In this document: piece by piece, positions 60,811-64,000 of the stretch
How positions within the stretch are numbered: the stretch's first letter is position 1
Layout: the number at the start of each line of letters is the position of its first letter
Assembly: GCA_911728455.2 (NCBI GenBank)
Contig: OU452226.1
Span: forward strand, 22,771,938-22,835,937
Length of the DNA stretch: 64,000 nucleotides
DNA from: Marthasterias glacialis
Lineage: Eukaryota; Echinodermata; Asteroidea; Forcipulatida; Asteriidae
Direction: 5' to 3'
Position numbers and translations under genes: made by a program
The notes under the pieces: generated by a model
The model's input: only the letters and a program-made list of their open reading frames with translations
The model's database searches: none
What the model was told of the DNA's origin: nothing

Positions 60811-61754
60811 ATGATGATTTTTTTTTTTATAGTTTTGTTTTTGCAAACTCACATGAGGTAAGCCAATTATTTGTGTTGCATCTTACCATAATCGGGGGAC
60901 TTATCGTCAATGTTTTCAAGAAGAGACGGGCATGCCAAATTGGGAAAAAAAATCCTGTTTGGAGATAATCACACGAGAGCATCATCACATTTCAAAACTG
61001 CAAAACAAAAGCACCATGCTTATTCTTTTAAGTCTGTACTTTCCTCCTGTGATTTATTATGAGTTAAACTTTCATCAAATGTGATTTTTTTATGATCAAT
61101 TCATCAATTTATTTATGATTTATTCGAGAAATTATGAAAAGGACGGGCATCCCGAAATTACGCAACGGGTATATATGCCCGTCGCTTCGTGAAAACACAA
61201 ACGTTATGAGGACGCTAGATGGCAGCAGACTTACCGAAATGTGCGCACTACGTAAACAATGACACTTTTTCTGGTAAGTCTGCTTATACAATATCATTCC
61301 AAAGTCTGCCATTCATGCAATGTGATCTGTATGCATGTATGTATGTAGGCCTATGTATGTATGTATGCATTCATCATGATCATTCATACTTAAATCAATC
61401 ACACTTCAAGACCCCGATGAATAATGAACTTGTTTTATAGATGGATCTTGGTTATTGTCCTGTGACAACATAAACAGTGATTATTTAAAGTAATTTAGGG
61501 CCAACACAGGCGCCATTCAGAATAATCATAAAGAGTTAACTGAAAATCCAAATTCAGTTTTCAATTAAAACAATAGGAGAAAAAAAAACATTAAGAGGAA
61601 AAAAAACAATAAAATATACACCGCGGCCTTTTAAAGATTCTATGTCATGTAGGCTACGTACTGTTTCATTGTTACGATCAGTCAACCGCAATTTGAAAGC
61701 CACCCTCGGTGCCTGATTGGGTGTTGTTTTCTCTTCTGTTTCAATTACAAAGTT

Positions 61755-62345
61755 GTACACTGAAGAAGGTAGTGCAACATTAATTAATAACATTCAGTAC
61801 AGAGGTGCAACAAGAACTACACTCAAAGGGCGTTGATCCACAGTCAACACGCAGAGGAAGCTATAGATACACCTGTTGGACACCACTTCAATCTACCTAA
61901 TCACTATATTTCTGACATGATTTTACGGGACAGTGAGGCACTAGGTAACAACAACGGAGCAACTATTCGTCTGAGTAGGGAGAAACTGTTGAAAATGCGC
62001 CCTCCACACCTTTCAACCCCATGGTCTGGACATCCAAGAAAGAATAATGATTATACATTTCTTGTTGTCTTTGCCTTCTCCTTTTTTCCACAGACGTCCC
62101 TCCTTTTTAAATCTGTCTCGTTCACTAATTAATTATTTTGCCCCCTTTTTCCACCTTTGATAATTAATTTTATGTTTCCAATCTCTTGCGGTTAAGTCAG
62201 ACTCTCCCCCTCTCCCTCTTGTCTCCCTCTTCCTTGTTCATCACTTGCTTCTTCTGACTGCTTTCTGCCTCTGTCTGTTCACTTCTTTCCACATTTAGCC
62301 TTCGAGAAAGACTCTGCTAGGGTCGAAACATGAGGCCATTAATAA
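61755..62345 (+). pseudogene. Penelope GIY-YIG fragment, copy 3, with element 3' end
   Basis: DTPVGHHFNLPNHYISDMIL, TIRLSREKLLKMRPPHLSTP. After a C/T-rich stretch (about 62190-62290) comes AGCCTTCGAGAAAGACTCTG, CTAGGGTCGAAACATGAGGC, the motif that follows such elements. The endonuclease half is reduced to GSATLINNIQYRG-like residues. Confidence 0.65.
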
Positions 62346-62369
62346 TTTTTGTTAACATTTATTTCTAAC

Positions 62370-62870
62370 AAATGATTTCATGAATCATTCAGTTGGTATT
62401 CTGGACACCGACATGAGTGACCTTTTACCCGTATTTCTTATCGTCGATAGGATGCAAAAATGTCTACCAAACAAACTGATATACAAAACACGTCATATTA
62501 CGCGAATATTAATATTCAACACTTTGTCCATGATTCATCTACAACTGATTGGAAAGATATAATCTCACAACACAATGTGAATGATATGTATGATAGTTTT
62601 TGTAGGCCATAAAAATGTAACTCTGCGATAAACAACACTTCCCTTTTAAAGAAGTTAAAAGCAGATATAAAAAACGCAAGTCACCATGGCTATCTACTGG
62701 TGTTTACAATTCGATCCGGAGAAAAACATTCTATACAAATTTGTTTTCTTAAAATGCAACCCTGGGAAAACAAACATATTCATACTCTGTATAAAAAATA
62801 AATTAAATTATCTAATTAGAACATCTAAACAAAAAAGAGGGGTATTTTAGTTCTCAATTTTGAAATTAGA
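62370..62870 (+). pseudogene. Decayed LINE fragment (endonuclease end and linker)
   Basis: Reading across frames: SVGILDTDMSDLLPVFLIVD (the DHLPVF motif closing the endonuclease domain), then HNVNDMYDSF, LKKLKADIKNA and IHTLYK/KLNYLIRTSK, the usual linker before reverse transcriptase. At least three frameshifts. No reverse transcriptase core is seen. Confidence 0.7.
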
Positions 62871-63331
62871 CAAAGAAATTAGTGGTGCATTTAATTATAA
62901 TTTCGTTAGTGTCAGTGCGAAACTAGCTAGGAAGCTCCCATCATGTAATACCACCATTCTTTTTTTTCCTTAGCCCTATTACAAAATAATAAATATATAC
63001 GTTCTTAGCAAGCTTCCTTGGGGGTAAAGCAAAGTAGAAACATAAGATAGGACACTCTACAACATGTATTCAGAAACATGAAACGCAAAATCGGCGCGCC
63101 TGCTGTCGTTTGGTATCAAAGATCGTTTCTGAGATAAGTAGGCCCTACTACATGTATTTGGGGGGAAAAACTTAGGCCAAACAATCTCACCAACTAAAAA
63201 AGGTGAAGGCATATCAAAAATGGTATGTTCGGTTCTAAATTGTTCCAATAATCCTAGAAAATGTACACATGGGGAAGGGCGCCATCATGCGGCTGGTAGG
63301 TAGTGTTTCTAGTATCTTTGGGTATTAGGGA
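62871..63331. other. No gene seen
   Basis: AT-rich DNA without recognisable exon or element. Confidence 0.4.
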
Positions 63332-63864
63332 GGACCTCATAATCTAACACGCGGTAATGCATTGTTGTACCACGCGGTACAACAAGGTACTGCCATCTGT
63401 GGGGCTTATGAATGGAATTCCAGCGATTCATGAATAGTCAATATGCAAGAGGTCAAACAGGAGGAAGCAAGGCTCATTAAAAATGCCTCAGCCCTCATAA
63501 TAGACATCTTCATGAAAGGACTTGAGGGTTACACAATGTTGAACCAGTCCACCTTCTAGTGCTATTGTTAAGGGATTAGGGGATTATTGGCCAGCAAAAA
63601 GAGCGCAGCAAAAGAGGAGTTATCACCCTTTTGTTGGATTACCCCAGATTAGCGAGGATTAAGGTCATGCAGATTGGTCTCTTTGTGCCTCTACCTGGAC
63701 TGGCAAGCTTGCCTTCCGTAATGAATATGCATGTGACGAAATACAGCTGTGTGCATTGACCTGAAGATAATGAACTCATTACAGCCAGGTGATACCTTCA
63801 GCTTAATACCTTGCGGTACCGCGCGGTACAACAAGGTATTACCGTGTCTTAGATTATGAGGTCC
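63332..63864. mobile_element. TIR element with GGACCTCATAATCTAA ends
   Basis: Arms of about 50 bp: GGACCTCATAATCTAACACG, then TTGTTGTACCACGCGGTAC, and the inverse GTACCGCGCGGTACAACAAG, ending TTAGATTATGAGGTCC. The 533-bp element has no transposase frame. Confidence 0.85.
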
Positions 63865-64000
63865 GCCAAGCCACAAGGAGTTGTCTCACTAAGCCCTATT
63901 GTTATTTTAAACTAGTTAGGTGTTCCTCGGCAAAACCACTTGCAGAGATTTTCAACATGTCTTCAACTTATTGAGATTTTCTCAACGGTCTTAAAATAGC

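Larger units (their letters stand above)
58867..61770 (+). repeat. GPCR tandem unit 3
   Basis: Starts with TTAATTTAATTCTTAATATT right of the foldback element, as in unit 2. It includes the leader, receptor copy 3, a more diverged downstream flank and a hairpin MITE at about 61205-61312. Confidence 0.75.

Overview
This is an animal nuclear genome segment: AT-rich, intron-rich and crowded with short inverted-repeat transposons, tRNA-derived SINEs and simple repeats. The protein content (multi-EGF membrane protein, DEPDC5, intronless peptide-type GPCRs) together with SINEs that have a 'GTGGGTTCGAGTCCCGGTC' head suggests a marine invertebrate deuterostome, most likely an echinoderm. That placement is an inference from general resemblance, not a proven assignment.

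Layout. (1) Positions 1-10035, plus strand: the 3' part of a gene for a single-pass membrane protein. Ten phase-1 exons are visible: nine encode one EGF-like domain each and the last encodes the transmembrane helix and a short tail. The first four EGF exons are near-identical recent duplicates that carry their introns with them. The 5' end lies off the left edge. (2) 10036-17893: no gene seen; several MITE families and low-complexity tracts. (3) 17894-44719, minus strand: 22 exons of DEPDC5, the GATOR1 subunit that restrains mTORC1. All splice phases chain together and give 1,243 codons from the SABA region to the stop. The exons for roughly the first 190 residues were not found. (4) 44720-46700: no gene seen; a 270-bp CAG/CAA tract and a SINE. 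(5) About 46.4-62.1 kb, plus strand: a tandem array of a unit of several kb carrying an intronless class A (rhodopsin-type) GPCR, nearest by motif to TRH/neuromedin-type peptide receptors. There are two intact genes, one copy with a frameshifted tail, one unit with the receptor precisely missing, and an orphan receptor leader. Fragments of a non-LTR retrotransposon endonuclease joined to a Penelope-type GIY-YIG endonuclease sit between units. (6) 62.3-64 kb: a decayed LINE fragment and a 0.5-kb TIR element.

No operon-like cooperation is expected. DEPDC5 would work in lysosomal amino-acid signalling, the EGF protein at the cell surface, and the receptors in peptide signalling. The most informative parts are the evolutionary traces: a GPCR array with gene conversion, frameshift and deletion tombstones; a 42-bp exact inverted copy of an EGF exon beside a MITE; a TTAA element with its empty site preserved in sister introns; and nested MITEs that give relative dates. 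I saw nothing resembling a prokaryotic system, CRISPR array or complete autonomous transposon.
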